This document shows positions 8,520 to 17,594 of a stretch of DNA of 64,000 bases, one piece after another. The stretch lies in the NCBI GenBank assembly GCA_963744275.1, contig CAVUSX010000015.1, forward strand, positions 248,001 through 312,000, written 5' to 3'. The notes under the pieces were generated by a model. That model searched no databases. It was not told the DNA's origin and saw only the letters and a list, made by a program, of their open reading frames with translations. Position numbers and translations under genes: made by a program. The number at the start of each line of letters is the position of its first letter. The first letter of the stretch is position 1. The DNA comes from VAZQ01 sp963744275 (GTDB taxonomy: Bacteria; Pseudomonadota; Alphaproteobacteria; Rhizobiales; Xanthobacteraceae).

Positions 8520-9707
8520 ATGAAGATCGCGAAAATCGAGGACTTCCACGCCGACGGCGGCTGGGACACCTATTCGTTCCTCAAGATCACCACCGATGAT
8601 GGGCTCGCCGGCTGGGCGGAATTCAAGGAGAGCCGGCGCCGCGGTCTCGGGGCCTTGATCCATGGGTTGGGGGCGGGCCTGATCGGGGAGGACCCGCGCG
8701 CCATCGGCCGCATCGATGCGGCGCTCTATTCGCAGATCCGCACCACCACCGGGGGGCTCCAATCCAATGCCGCCGGTGCCATCCTCAACGCCTGCCTCGA
8801 CCTCAAGGGCAAGGCGCTCGGCGTCCCGGTGCACGAGCTGTTCGGCGGGGCGCTGCGCGAGCGCATCCCGCTCTACTGGTCGCGCTGCGGCGTGATCCGC
8901 GCGCGCTGCGCTTCCTTCTTCGACGGCAAAGTGATCGCGGCACCGGCGGTGCGTTCGCTCGCCGATCTCGAGGCCGCCGGCCGCGAGGCGTTCGAGCGCG
9001 GCTTTGCGGCGCTCAAGACCAATGTGCTGGTGTTCGATGAGCGGGGTGGCGGCCAATATACTCCCGGCTCGGCGCGCGGCGAGGGCCATCCCGAGCTCAA
9101 TCTGCCGGAGCCCATCGTGGAGGCCTTGATCGCGCAGCTCACGGCATTGCGCCGAGGCGCCGGGCCAGGGGTCCGCCTCATCGTGGACCTCAATTTCAAC
9201 TACAAGCCGGAGGGCTTGCGGCGGCTCGCCAAGAAGCTCGAGCCGTTCGAGCTGATGTGGCTGGAGATGGATCTCTACGAGCCCAGGGCGCTCAGCCTGA
9301 TCCGGCAGTCGACCACCACTCCGATCGGATCGCTGGAGACGATCCTCGGCCGCCGCGCGCTCAAATCCTATCTCGACCACCATTGCGTCGACGTCGCCAT
9401 CATCGATCCGCAATACAACGGCGTTCCGGAAGCGCTGCGCATGGCCGCCATGGCGGACGCCTACGAGGTCAACATCGCGTCGCACAATTTCAGCGGCCCC
9501 TTGTCGGCGGTGATCTCGGCCCATTTCGCCTCCGTGGTGCCGAATTTCCGCATCATGGAATTCGACGCCGACGAGGTGCCCTGGAAGCCCAAGCTGCTCA
9601 CCAATCCGCCCACCGTCGCGGGCGGCATGTTCGTGCTGCCGGCAGGCCCCGGCTGGGGAACCGACATCGACGAAACCGTGTTGCGCGCACATCCGGCCAA
9701 GATGTGA
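8520..9707 (+). CDS. Mandelate racemase/muconate lactonizing (enolase superfamily) enzyme
   Basis: 395-residue sugar-acid dehydratase/racemase-type enzyme, probably cytoplasmic. Start chosen at ATG 8520 after GAAGGACC; an upstream in-frame ATG adds a non-homologous arginine/proline tail. The N-terminal capping domain (residues 1-120) ends in a GALRERIPLYW boundary. The barrel carries the three expected metal acids in IVDLNFN, MWLEMD and IGSLET, and a candidate catalytic histidine in IASHNFSGPLS. The last part, MEFDADEVPW, is typical of the subgroup acting on acid sugars or similar alpha-protons. The exact substrate is not readable. Two binding-protein genes follow on the same strand. Confidence 0.88.
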   Translation: MKIAKIEDFHADGGWDTYSFLKITTDDGLAGWAEFKESRRRGLGALIHGLGAGLIGEDPRAIGRIDAALYSQIRTTTGGLQSNAAGAILNACLDLKGKALGVPVHELFGGALRERIPLYWSRCGVIRARCASFFDGKVIAAPAVRSLADLEAAGREAFERGFAALKTNVLVFDERGGGQYTPGSARGEGHPELNLPEPIVEALIAQLTALRRGAGPGVRLIVDLNFNYKPEGLRRLAKKLEPFELMWLEMDLYEPRALSLIRQSTTTPIGSLETILGRRALKSYLDHHCVDVAIIDPQYNGVPEALRMAAMADAYEVNIASHNFSGPLSAVISAHFASVVPNFRIMEFDADEVPWKPKLLTNPPTVAGGMFVLPAGPGWGTDIDETVLRAHPAKM

Positions 9708-9774
9708 TAGGAAACGTGGGTGGTTGGCACGCAAGCGCACCAATCGGAGACGGTCTATCAAACAGGACACCAGT

Positions 9775-9876
9775 GTCATCCCGGCCAAGGCCGCGCAGCG
9801 GCCGCGAGCCGGGACCCATACTCCCCAGCGGATCGAGAGGGCACGGAGTATGGGTCCCTGCTTTCGCAGGGACGAC
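9775..9876. repeat. Palindromic intergenic repeat (REP-like)
   Basis: Inverted structure between two genes: ACCCATACTCC (about 9814-9824) pairs with GGAGTATGGGT (about 9845-9855). Outer arms begin GTCATCCCGGCC and end CTTTCGCAGGGACGAC. This architecture is typical of short dispersed palindromes in Bradyrhizobium genomes. It could serve as terminator or mRNA stabiliser for the upstream enolase-family gene. Confidence 0.7.
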
Positions 9877-9894
9877 CGATTCGGCATCCGGCGG

Positions 9895-10905
9895 GTGAGA
9901 ATCGAATGCCTGTGGGTCTTGTTGGCGCTGCTCGCGCCATCCGCCACCATGGCGGAGCCGGTCGCGGATTTCTATCGCGGCAAGACCATCAATCTCTATG
10001 TCAGCTTTCCGCCCGGCGGCGGCTATGACATCTACGCCCGCGTGCTGCTGCCGTATTTCAGCCGCCACATTCCGGGCAATCCCTCGATCGTGGTCAAGAA
10101 CATGGAGGGCGGCAGCGGGGTCAAGGCGGCCGGCTATATCTCGACCATCACGCCGCAGGACGGGACCTCGCTCGGCCTGTTCCTCGACAGCTTGACGCTC
10201 GGCAAGGTGCTGGGCGGGCCGGGCGAGTTCGACCCGGTCAAGCTGGTCTGGATCGGGCGCATCGTGTCGACCGCGACGCTCGCCATGGTCTGGCACACCG
10301 CCGCGGTGCAATCGATCGAGGAGGCCAAGGAGCGGCAGATCATCATCGCGGCCAGCGTCCCCTCCAACAGCTCCTCGTTCATTCCGACCGCCCTCAACGA
10401 TCTGATCGGCACCAAATTCAAGATCGTGCGCGGCTTTCCGGGCTCGCCCCCGATGGCGCTGGCGATGGAGCGCGGCGAGGTCGATGCCATCGGCGGCATG
10501 AGCTGGGAGGCGATCCAGCTGACCAAGCAGGACTGGCTCACCGAGAAGAAGGCCAAGGGCCTCTACACCCACGGGGCGCAGCGGATCAAGGATCTGCCCG
10601 ATGTTCCGGGCCTCATCGATCTCGCGGTCGACGAGAAGTCGCGGCGCATTCTCGGCCTCATGGGCGGCGGGCCGGATATCGGGCGTTCGCTCGTGGCCGA
10701 GCCCGGCATCCCGGGCGAGCGCGCCGCGGCCTTGCGGCAGGCCTTCATGGAGACGATGCAGGACCCCGAATTCGTCGCCGACATGCACAAGCGCAATCTC
10801 GGCGTCGAGCCCTTGAGCGGCGACGCGGTGCAGAAAATCGTCGCCGGCGCGGTCGCCACCCCCAGGGAGCTGGTGGAGCAAGCCGCCCGTTACGCCGGAC
10901 AATGA
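9895..10905 (+). CDS. Tripartite-tricarboxylate-transporter-like (TctC/Bug) solute-binding protein
   Basis: 336-residue periplasmic binding protein. The frame is open far upstream, but that part translates the palindromic repeat, so the start is placed at GTG 9895, giving a signal peptide VRIECLWVLLALLAPSATMAEP. The mature part begins DFYRGKTINLYVSFPPGGGYD, the strand and glycine loop found in TctC/Bug proteins, followed by GNPSIVVKNMEGGSG and an LMGGGPDIGRS segment. TctA/TctB membrane partners are absent. It lies 26 bp before another binding protein and may serve uptake of the enolase-family enzyme's substrate, by position only. Confidence 0.8.
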   Translation: MRIECLWVLLALLAPSATMAEPVADFYRGKTINLYVSFPPGGGYDIYARVLLPYFSRHIPGNPSIVVKNMEGGSGVKAAGYISTITPQDGTSLGLFLDSLTLGKVLGGPGEFDPVKLVWIGRIVSTATLAMVWHTAAVQSIEEAKERQIIIAASVPSNSSSFIPTALNDLIGTKFKIVRGFPGSPPMALAMERGEVDAIGGMSWEAIQLTKQDWLTEKKAKGLYTHGAQRIKDLPDVPGLIDLAVDEKSRRILGLMGGGPDIGRSLVAEPGIPGERAAALRQAFMETMQDPEFVADMHKRNLGVEPLSGDAVQKIVAGAVATPRELVEQAARYAGQ

Positions 10906-10931
10906 TCGTCGAACCGCAGGGAGACAACGAG

Positions 10932-11948
10932 ATGCGCCGTCGCGCCAGGACCCTTGTAAACACCGCCGTCACACTCGTGTGCGCGGTAACCATTGGCTGT
11001 GCCGGATGGGCCGGGGCGGCGCGGGCGCAGGACAAGATCACGCTGCGTTACGGGCAGATCGCCAATTCGGCGCGCAGCATCTCCTCGGTCGCCCTCACGG
11101 TGGCGCAGCGCAAGGGCTTCCTCGAGCGCGAGGGCATCGACCTCGAGGTCGTCGGGCTGCGCGGCACCCACTACCAGATCGAGGAGCTCGACAAGGGCAA
11201 TGTCGAGCTCAGCCACACCGCGACGCCCTATCTGATCCAGGCGGTGCTGGGCGGCTCCAACGCGGTCGGCGTGGTGGGCGCGGCCGCCAATACGATCTAC
11301 AGCCTGGTGGCCCAGCCGCAGATCAAGTCCTTCGAGGATCTGCGCGGCAAGCTCATCGGATTGTCGCTGCCGATCGACACCATCTCCATCGCCACCCGCA
11401 TGCTGCTCGCCCGCCACGGGCTGCCGGAAGGTTCCTATCGCACCAAGGAGCTGGTGGGCACGCCGGTGCGCGCCGATTGCCTGACTGGCGGGGAATGCGC
11501 CGCCGTTCCGCTCGGCCAGCCCGACGACATCGTCTTTGCGCGCAAGGGCTTCAGCAAGCTCGGCAATTCGCTCGAGGTCATCCCGGCCCTGCAGTTCAGC
11601 GTCATCGCGGCGCGCCGCGACTGGGCGCAGTCCCACAAGGATGCGATGCTGCGCTTCACCCGGGCGTTCGGGGCCGCCTATCGATTCATGCGCGATCCCG
11701 CCAATCGCGACGAGATGACCCGCATCGCCGCCGAATCGACCGGCGCCCCGCCCGAGGTGGCGCGGGCGGTGCTCGCCTTCTTCTACGAGCCCGACCGCGG
11801 CGTGATGCCCAGGCAGGCCGAGATCGACATGGCGGGCCTGACGGCGGTGATCGAGCTCCTGGGCCGCACCGGCGAGCTGAAAGCCCCGCTCCCCGCCGCC
11901 GAGCGCTTCGTCGACCTGCAATATCTGAAGGCGGCGGGGTTGCAGTAG
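10932..11948 (+). CDS. NMT1/TauA-like ABC substrate-binding protein
   Basis: 338-residue periplasmic protein of the nitrate/sulfonate/thiamine-precursor binding class (NMT1/THI5-like). Start ATG 10932 sits 8 nt after AGGGAG; an in-frame ATG at 10902 overlaps the previous stop and gives a poorer leader. Signal MRRRARTLVNTAVTLVCAV ending at ARAQ. Mature features: LRYGQIANSARSISSV, AQRKGFLEREGIDLEVV (classic for the family), ELSHTATPYLIQAVLGGS and FEDLRGKLIGLSLP. No permease or ATPase adjoins. It is probably cotranscribed with the preceding binding protein. Confidence 0.85.
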   Translation: MRRRARTLVNTAVTLVCAVTIGCAGWAGAARAQDKITLRYGQIANSARSISSVALTVAQRKGFLEREGIDLEVVGLRGTHYQIEELDKGNVELSHTATPYLIQAVLGGSNAVGVVGAAANTIYSLVAQPQIKSFEDLRGKLIGLSLPIDTISIATRMLLARHGLPEGSYRTKELVGTPVRADCLTGGECAAVPLGQPDDIVFARKGFSKLGNSLEVIPALQFSVIAARRDWAQSHKDAMLRFTRAFGAAYRFMRDPANRDEMTRIAAESTGAPPEVARAVLAFFYEPDRGVMPRQAEIDMAGLTAVIELLGRTGELKAPLPAAERFVDLQYLKAAGLQ

Positions 11949-12015
11949 CCCGCATGGAGCGCAGCGCAATGCGGGGCGGCGGTCCCGCATTCCGCTCCGC
12001 TCCATGCGGGCTACG
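11946..12015. repeat. Long inverted repeat at gene end
   Basis: GTAGCCCGCATGGAGCG at 11946 is matched by CGCTCCATGCGGGCTAC ending at 12015, with an inner arm GCGCAATGCGGGG facing CCCGCATTCCGC. The left arm begins on the stop codon of the preceding gene. Near-perfect palindromes of this type are dispersed in Bradyrhizobium genomes; here it may double as terminator for the converging genes. Confidence 0.8.
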
Positions 12016-12031
12016 AGAGCCTGGGTCGCGC

Positions 12032-12547
12032 TTACAAATTCACCGGCGTTCCCATGAAATCCCGCTTGCCGAGCTCGACCCCGCAGTGGCGCAGGATGTC
12101 GTAGGCGGTGGTGCAGTGGAAATAGAAATTCGGCAGCACGTGATTGAGCAACAGCCCCTGCCCGCTGAACTTGCGCTCGTTGCTGCCGAACTTGAGAACG
12201 AGCTCCTTGTCCTCGGTGCCGTCGATCTGGGCGGGCTTGAAGCCTTTGATGTATTCGATGGTGTTGGCGAGCCTGCTCTCGAGCTCCGCGAAGCTGGTCT
12301 CGGTGTTCGGCAGGTTGAGCGGCTCCGCGCCGGAGAGCGCGCTGCAGGCCCGGATCGGGTGGGCGGTCGCCTGCTGCACCTGCCGCACCAGCGGATACAT
12401 GTCGGGATAAAGCCGCATGCCGAGCAGGAAGGCGGGATCGATCTGCTTGGCCTCCGCATGGGCGGCGGCCTTGCCTAGCACACCGGAGAGCGCGGTTAGG
12501 AGCTGCACGAAAATCGGCACCGACACCTTGTACATGGAGATGGTCAT
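12032..12547 (-). CDS. DUF1993 family protein
   Basis: 171-residue cytoplasmic protein with no signal or membrane segment. MTISMYKVSVPIFVQLLTAL, the central YPLVRQVQQATAHP and the C-terminal LPNFYFHCTTAYDILRHCGV followed by GKRDFMG are characteristic of DUF1993 (PF09351), a four-helix DinB-like family of unknown function. The conserved histidines (HP near residue 63, NHVLPNFYFH near residue 140) would suit metal binding, as in DinB relatives. Start ATG 12547; an internal ATG at 12535 (MYKVSV) is equally possible. It converges on the binding-protein gene across the inverted repeat. Confidence 0.82.
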   Translation of the reverse strand: MTISMYKVSVPIFVQLLTALSGVLGKAAAHAEAKQIDPAFLLGMRLYPDMYPLVRQVQQATAHPIRACSALSGAEPLNLPNTETSFAELESRLANTIEYIKGFKPAQIDGTEDKELVLKFGSNERKFSGQGLLLNHVLPNFYFHCTTAYDILRHCGVELGKRDFMGTPVNL

Positions 12548-12598
12548 GGAACGGGTCCCCGGTCTGGGTGTGAAGGAAAGGTCGAGCCCGAAGTCTAA

Positions 12599-12665
12599 GC
12601 ATTTTCAGGAAAAGTGGACACCGGTTTTCCGTTCGAAAATGCGACAATGCAAGAAAGCGCTAGCG
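12599..12665. repeat. GCATTTTC-family dispersed repeat, copy 1
   Basis: GCATTTTCAGGAAAAGTGG followed by ACACCGGTTTTCCGTTCGAAAATGCG and a purine tail GCAAGAAAG. The ends GCATTTTC/GAAAATGC are inverted. Related copies occur at 30573 and 47604 in this window. This class is widespread between genes in Hyphomicrobiales; function unknown. Confidence 0.75.
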
Positions 12666-12787
12666 CGCGCGCGCTCGGCTCAAGACGGCGGGCCGCGATA
12701 TTCGCGGGCGCCGCCTCCTGCATTGACTTGCCAAAACATTCAAGCGAGTGATGGCCGCGCGGCGCGCTGCAGGGAGACGGGTTTCGG

Positions 12788-13831
12788 ATGAAGGCGATCG
12801 TGATCCACGAATTCGGGCCGCCCGAGGTTCTCAAATACGAGGATGTTCCCGATCCGGTTCCCCGCCTGGGCGAGATCCGGGTCAGGATTCACGCCGCGAC
12901 CGTCAACCGCGTGCTCGACGTGAGCCTGCGCGCCGGCAAGGAGACGCGCCGGGCGGCGGTGCTGCCGCTCATTCCGGGCGTCGATTGCGCCGGCATCGTG
13001 GATGCGGTGGGGCCCGGGGTCACCCGCTGGCAGATCGGCGCCCGGGTCGCGGTCGCCGGCACCATGCCGCTCGATCCCTGCCCGGAGGATTGCGACGATT
13101 ATGCCGGGCCGACCGGCATGATGGGCATCAAGCGGCCGGGCGGCTTCGCCCAATTGGTGGCGGTGCCGGCCTGCATGGCGGTCGCGGTTCCGGCGGGCCT
13201 GGATTTCCGCGACGCGGCCGTGATCATGCGGCACGCGCCGACCGCCTGGAACCTCTTGGTCAACACCGCCAGGCTGGCGCGCGGCGAGACCGTTCTGATC
13301 ATGGGGGCCGGCGGCAATCTGGGGCTGACCGGCATCCAGATCGCCAAGAACGTGATCGGCGCCAAGGTCATCGCGGCCGCCGGCTCGGACGATCGGGTCG
13401 CCCAGGGGCTCGCGCTCGGCGCCGATTTCGGCATCAACTACAACACCCAGGACATTCGCGCCGAGGCGATGCGCTTGACCGATGGCCGCGGCGTCGACGT
13501 GCTCTACGACAACATCGCCAACCCCAAGGTGCTGCCGCAGGCGTTCCACGCCATCGGCTTCGGCGGCCGCCTGGTCACCGCCGGCGCCCACGGCGGCCCC
13601 AACGTGACCATCGACTTCTCCCACCTCTACCACCAGCAGATCACCATCAAGGGCCAGCCCGGCTATCACCCACCCGACCGCGACAAATGCTTCGCGGCCG
13701 CGGTCGAAGGCAAGATCAAGGCCCAGATCGAGAGAGTGTTGCCGCTGTCGCGCGCGACGGAAGCCCACCGGCTGATCGAGTCGGGCGCGGTCGCCGGCAA
13801 GATCGTGCTCGACCCGACCTTGGATAGGTGA
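12788..13831 (+). CDS. Zinc-independent medium-chain dehydrogenase/quinone oxidoreductase
   Basis: 347-residue NAD(P)H-dependent MDR-superfamily oxidoreductase. The N-terminal GroES-like fold begins MKAIVIHEFGPPEVLKYEDV, followed by IPGVDCAGIVDAVGPGVTRW. The nucleotide-binding motif is LIMGAGGNLGLTGIQIAKN near residue 180, and the quinone-reductase style GRGVDVLYDNIA follows. The catalytic-zinc cysteine/histidine set of classical alcohol dehydrogenases is not apparent, although a PCPEDCDDY segment replaces it near residue 98. Start ATG 12788 follows AGGGAGACGG. The substrate is unknown. The next small gene begins 27 bp downstream and may be cotranscribed. Confidence 0.85.
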   Translation: MKAIVIHEFGPPEVLKYEDVPDPVPRLGEIRVRIHAATVNRVLDVSLRAGKETRRAAVLPLIPGVDCAGIVDAVGPGVTRWQIGARVAVAGTMPLDPCPEDCDDYAGPTGMMGIKRPGGFAQLVAVPACMAVAVPAGLDFRDAAVIMRHAPTAWNLLVNTARLARGETVLIMGAGGNLGLTGIQIAKNVIGAKVIAAAGSDDRVAQGLALGADFGINYNTQDIRAEAMRLTDGRGVDVLYDNIANPKVLPQAFHAIGFGGRLVTAGAHGGPNVTIDFSHLYHQQITIKGQPGYHPPDRDKCFAAAVEGKIKAQIERVLPLSRATEAHRLIESGAVAGKIVLDPTLDR

Positions 13832-13858
13832 GGTCGTGGCCTCCCCCGACCGGAGACG

Positions 13859-14233
13859 ATGGTGACGCAGCGCGTTTCGGTTCGGGTGATGCTCGAGACG
13901 CCCGATCTTGCCTCGGCGGCTGCCGCCGCGGGAAAGCTGTGCGCGGCGCTGGCCGCCTTCGGCGATCCCATGGTTCTGGAAATCGATCGCTACTGGAAGA
14001 TCGAGCGGTACTTCCACGCCGTGATCGTGCTGCAAGTCGGCGACCCGAACGATGCCTTGCGGCGCCTGACGCAGGCACTGGCGCCCGATTGGGAGTGGGG
14101 ACGCGAGCGTGGTTGGGCGGTTTGGGATCCGAACACGCATGGAGCCTTCAAGATCCAATCCCTCGCGGAATTCTGTCGCTGGGCCCATGTCGAGGTACTG
14201 CCGGAAGACCTCGACCAGGCAAGCGGCGTCTGA
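13859..14233 (+). CDS. Small hypothetical protein
   Basis: 124 residues, family not recognised. ATG 13859 follows GGAGACG at short spacing. The sequence looks like a compact alpha/beta domain: an N-terminal strand QRVSVRVMLET, an alanine-rich helix, a central strand YFHAVIVLQVG, and a tryptophan-rich C-terminal half (WEWGRERGWAVWDPN). No signal peptide, membrane segment or metal motif. Codon use matches its neighbours. It starts 27 bp after the dehydrogenase and may be part of that operon. Confidence 0.65.
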   Translation: MVTQRVSVRVMLETPDLASAAAAAGKLCAALAAFGDPMVLEIDRYWKIERYFHAVIVLQVGDPNDALRRLTQALAPDWEWGRERGWAVWDPNTHGAFKIQSLAEFCRWAHVEVLPEDLDQASGV

Positions 14234-14358
14234 CCTACCCACCCGGGACCGGCGGTTCGAAATCCTGATTGATGCTCCCCTTTCCGTCCCTATGACCGGA
14301 TCGACTCGGCGTGTTCGACCTGAGCTTGGAGTAACAAACAGAGCCGAATCGTCGGCAC

Positions 14359-17223
14359 TCACCAGGCATATTTGACCCGCGCGGTGCCGGTGTAGGTCTG
14401 CGCGCCGCCGGCAAATTCGCCGTCGAACTTGGCCATGAACGACCAGCCGTTGCTCAAGCGCCATTCGGCGCCGGCGGTGACGAGTGCGAGGTTCTTCGGC
14501 GGCGCGGCGCCGTTGACCACGAAGCTCGCGGCCGGCAGGCCGATGAAGGTCGCGGTCAGGTTGGGATTGCTCTGCCAGTCGTGCGCCCAGGCGGCGCGGC
14601 CGAACAGGGCGACGCTGCCGCCGTCGGGTTGCACGAAGACCTGATCGAACCGGCTGCCCAGCTCCGAACGCACCACCGTGGCGGTCTGGGCATTGTATGT
14701 CATCGCAAACGGATCGGCCGCGCCGAGCGCACCGCTCTCGCTGTAGCCCGGCGACCAGAAGCTTTGCGCCTGTACGGCGGCGTAGGGGGTGACGCTGAAC
14801 GGCGCCCAAGCCGCGATCCGGTAGCCGCCCTCCAGGCGCCCGCCGAAGTTCTGCGCGTTGAACGAGGCGGCAAGCGTATCGGGGCCCGCGAACGTGACTG
14901 TGCGGCTGGTGCTCGCCCAATAGGACGCATAGGCGAGCGCACCGGAGAGGTAGGCCGCACCGTAGCGCTGCGAGCCGTAGAGCCCGGCCTGGAACACGTC
15001 CGAGCGCCCGCCGCCCAATCCGGCCGCCAGCCCCCAGGAGGTGCCGCCGCCGGCGAGCGCAAAACCCACAACGGTGTCGGGCGCCACATGATAGTCGAGG
15101 CCGGCCGCGAAGCCGCCGGCGTGGGTGGTGAGATTGTTGCTGCCCACGCCGGTTGGATCGCCATTGATATTGGCGGTGCCCCCATAGGCCGCCCCCCACA
15201 TGTTCCAAGGCCGCTGCGCCGCGAGCGGGGGCGCCTTGAGCACCGAATCATAGGCGAGCGCGATATCGGGCGGCAGCGCCTGCGGGTGCTCGGGCGCAAA
15301 CCCCATGGCCGGGCCGCCGCCGCCACTGCCGGCACCCGCGAACGGATCGAACAGCAGCGAGAGGAACGAATTCATCATCTGGAACCCGCTCTCCTGCGCG
15401 CCGGTGCCGGCCTCGCCGGTGAGCTGGTTCAGGTCGTTCTGGAGGGTCTGCGCCGGCAGGCCGAACAGGTTCCCGAGCCCGGCCGGCGGGATCGCACCGC
15501 CGGCGACCGCGCCGTCGATCGCGGCCGCGACGTTGCGGATATTGGTCGGCGCGCTCAGTGGCAGTTGCGTCAGCAGCGGATTGGATTTGACGGTCAGGAA
15601 CACGTCGTCGGCGTCATAGGACAGGCTGGCGCTGATCGCGTTGGAGGTGGTGAGGCTGCCGAAGGTCCCGCTCACTCCGCCGTTGGCGGTCAGGATGGTG
15701 AATTTGGTCCCGGCCGCATAGAAGCCCGATTGCGACACCACCTGCGCGGTGCCGGCCAGGGACGCAGTGCCGGTGGCAAGGCGCGCGAGGCGGCCGAGGG
15801 CGAGATGTCGACCATATAGGTGGCCGCGCTCGCCAGCACCAGATTGCCTTGAATATTCAGCGTCCCGCCGGGTGAGCCCGGCACGCCGGGCGCCAGCGTG
15901 CCGCCGGCATTGACGTTGACCGCGCTCAAGGTTCCGGTGCCGGCGAGCGTACCGCCATTGACGTTCCAGGCTTGCGCCTGGCTGAACGTGTTGCTCACCG
16001 TCCAGGTCCCGCTGACCACGTTGAAGGTGGTGAAGCCCTGGTACTGCTGGGTGGCGCCGATGGTCGAGAGATCGAAGGCTCCCGCTGCCGGCGCCGCCGA
16101 GCTGGAAGATGTCGCTGCCTGAGCCGATCACCTTGCCGTTGATCACGAAGCCCGGCCCGAGCGTGAGCGTGTTGGTGGCGCCCGCGAGACTGGATCGCGG
16201 TCCCACCGGTGCCGGTGATGGTGCCGGAATTGAAGATGCTCACGCCGGGCGTGTTTTGCAGTACGAATTCCCGTGGTGCCGGAGATGACGCCGCTATTGG
16301 TGACACCGCCCAAGAACGTCGAGACGGCATTGATGTCTATCGCGGTAGTAACGGCCGACCTGATCGTCCCGCTGTTTTTGATGCCGCCCGTGAACAGCGA
16401 GACTTGCGCGATGTCGACGGCGAGGTCGTTCGTCGAGATGATCGTGCCACTGTTGGTGATTCCGCCTGAAAAGGCCGAGACCTGATCAATATCGATGCCG
16501 GACGCTTTCGCCAGAACCGTGCCGCTGTTGTTGATGCCACCGGCGAAACTCGCGGAAAGGTCGAGGTAAATCCCGATCCTATCAGTCGAGCTGATCGTTC
16601 CGCTGTTGGCGATTCCGCCCGTGAAGATAGAGAAGCCGGCTGCGGAGATCGGCAGTATCGCGTGCCGTGATCGAGCCACTGCTCACGATGCCGCCCGTGA
16701 ACGTCGTCACGCTGCCGACACCAATGCCGGCGGCCAAATCCGAGCTGATCACGCCTCTATTGATGATCCCGCCCGTGACAGACAGTGCTGTATGTTTACC
16801 GGAAATTCGGGCCAAGAGATAATTCCATTGTTATTGATGCCGCCGCCGAAGCGTTACGGCATTGTCGACAAAAATGCCGCTGATGCCGCTGATCTTGCTG
16901 GCACTGTCGATGCTGATCCCGCCTGCGATAGTGCCAGTATCGTTGATCGCGCCGAGCAGGGTGCTGTTGACGAGGTTGATCCCGCCCGGGGCTGATCGTG
17001 CCGGTATTGATGACGGCGGTGGTGACGGTGGCATTGGTGATGTTGATCCCGCTCAGCACGCCGGCATTGGTGCAGCCGGTGACGTGCCGGGGCCGAGCGT
17101 CGTGGGGCAGGCGGCCGCGAGCGCCTGCGGCGCGGCCGCGGCGGCCATCACGGCCACCAGCGAGCTGGTGGCCAGCAGCCGGCGCACCATTGGGGTTTTG
17201 AAACCCGCCGCGCGCGCGTTCAT
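14359..17223 (-). pseudogene. Autotransporter with repeated passenger, multiply frameshifted
   Basis: Type V secretion protein of about 950 residues if all frames are joined. Start MNARAAGFKTPMVRRLLATS at 17223 with an ALA signal-peptidase site. The passenger (about 17130-15810) consists of degenerate repeats such as FTGGIANSGTISS, FAGGINNSGTVLA, FSGGITNSGTIIS and FLGGVTNSGVISG, then a NVNAGGTLAPG-type beta-helix end. The C-terminal barrel (about 15220-14359) is one intact frame and ends RVKYAW, with an aromatic last residue as expected for outer-membrane insertion. Reading the passenger requires nine frame changes between about 17090 and 15805. As read it would terminate soon after the signal peptide. 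Confidence 0.82.
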
Positions 17224-17594
17224 GCTCCCGGTCCTCGGCCCCGCCCCAATGCGGGGTCGGCTTGCCGACCGGGCGGTTATTTCCCGCCCGCCATTTCGGC
17301 ATGGCAAGAGCTCGTAGGAGTGCTCTGCAATTTCTCTCACCACGGTCCCCCGATGTTGACCGCAGCGATCCTATCCGCATCCGCGCGCGCGTCTTGGATC
17401 ATTGCGAAGGTGGCAATGCCATGAGGGAAATTGGCGCAAGTTTGCTGGCGGTGTTGCGCCGGGGCCACAGCCGGAGCCGCATCAACTATGCAGGCAGCGA
17501 ACTCTCCTGTGCCCAGAGTGAATTGCGGCGAGGCCGCCGATCTGTTAACCCCCATTCGACCGAACGCGAACCCGTTCGACCGGGACGGTTGCTT
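17224..17594. other. Divergent intergenic region between autotransporter and AraC gene
   Basis: 371 bp without a convincing gene. It holds two small hairpins in the autotransporter leader (GGTCGG-CTTG-CCGACC at 17255-17270, and GGGCG paired with CGCCC at about 17271-17289). It also has two elements, ACTATGCAGGCAGCGAA near 17487 and GAGTGAATTGCGGC near 17515, that recur before the second AraC gene. These are candidate operator sites. Confidence 0.5.

Noticed and set aside
9724..9894. In-frame N-terminal extension of the TctC-like protein.
   Set aside because: It translates the palindromic repeat; the signal peptide begins at GTG 9895.
8424..12647. Very long minus-strand reading frames opposite the enolase-family and binding-protein genes (for example 8424-9950, 9598-10902, 10890-12647).
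   Set aside because: They are antisense shadows of well-supported genes in high-GC DNA: Arg/Gly/His-rich, without domain motifs or ribosome sites.
14581..15819. 412-codon plus-strand frame across the autotransporter barrel.
   Set aside because: Antisense to a barrel with clear autotransporter features; composition is shadow-like.
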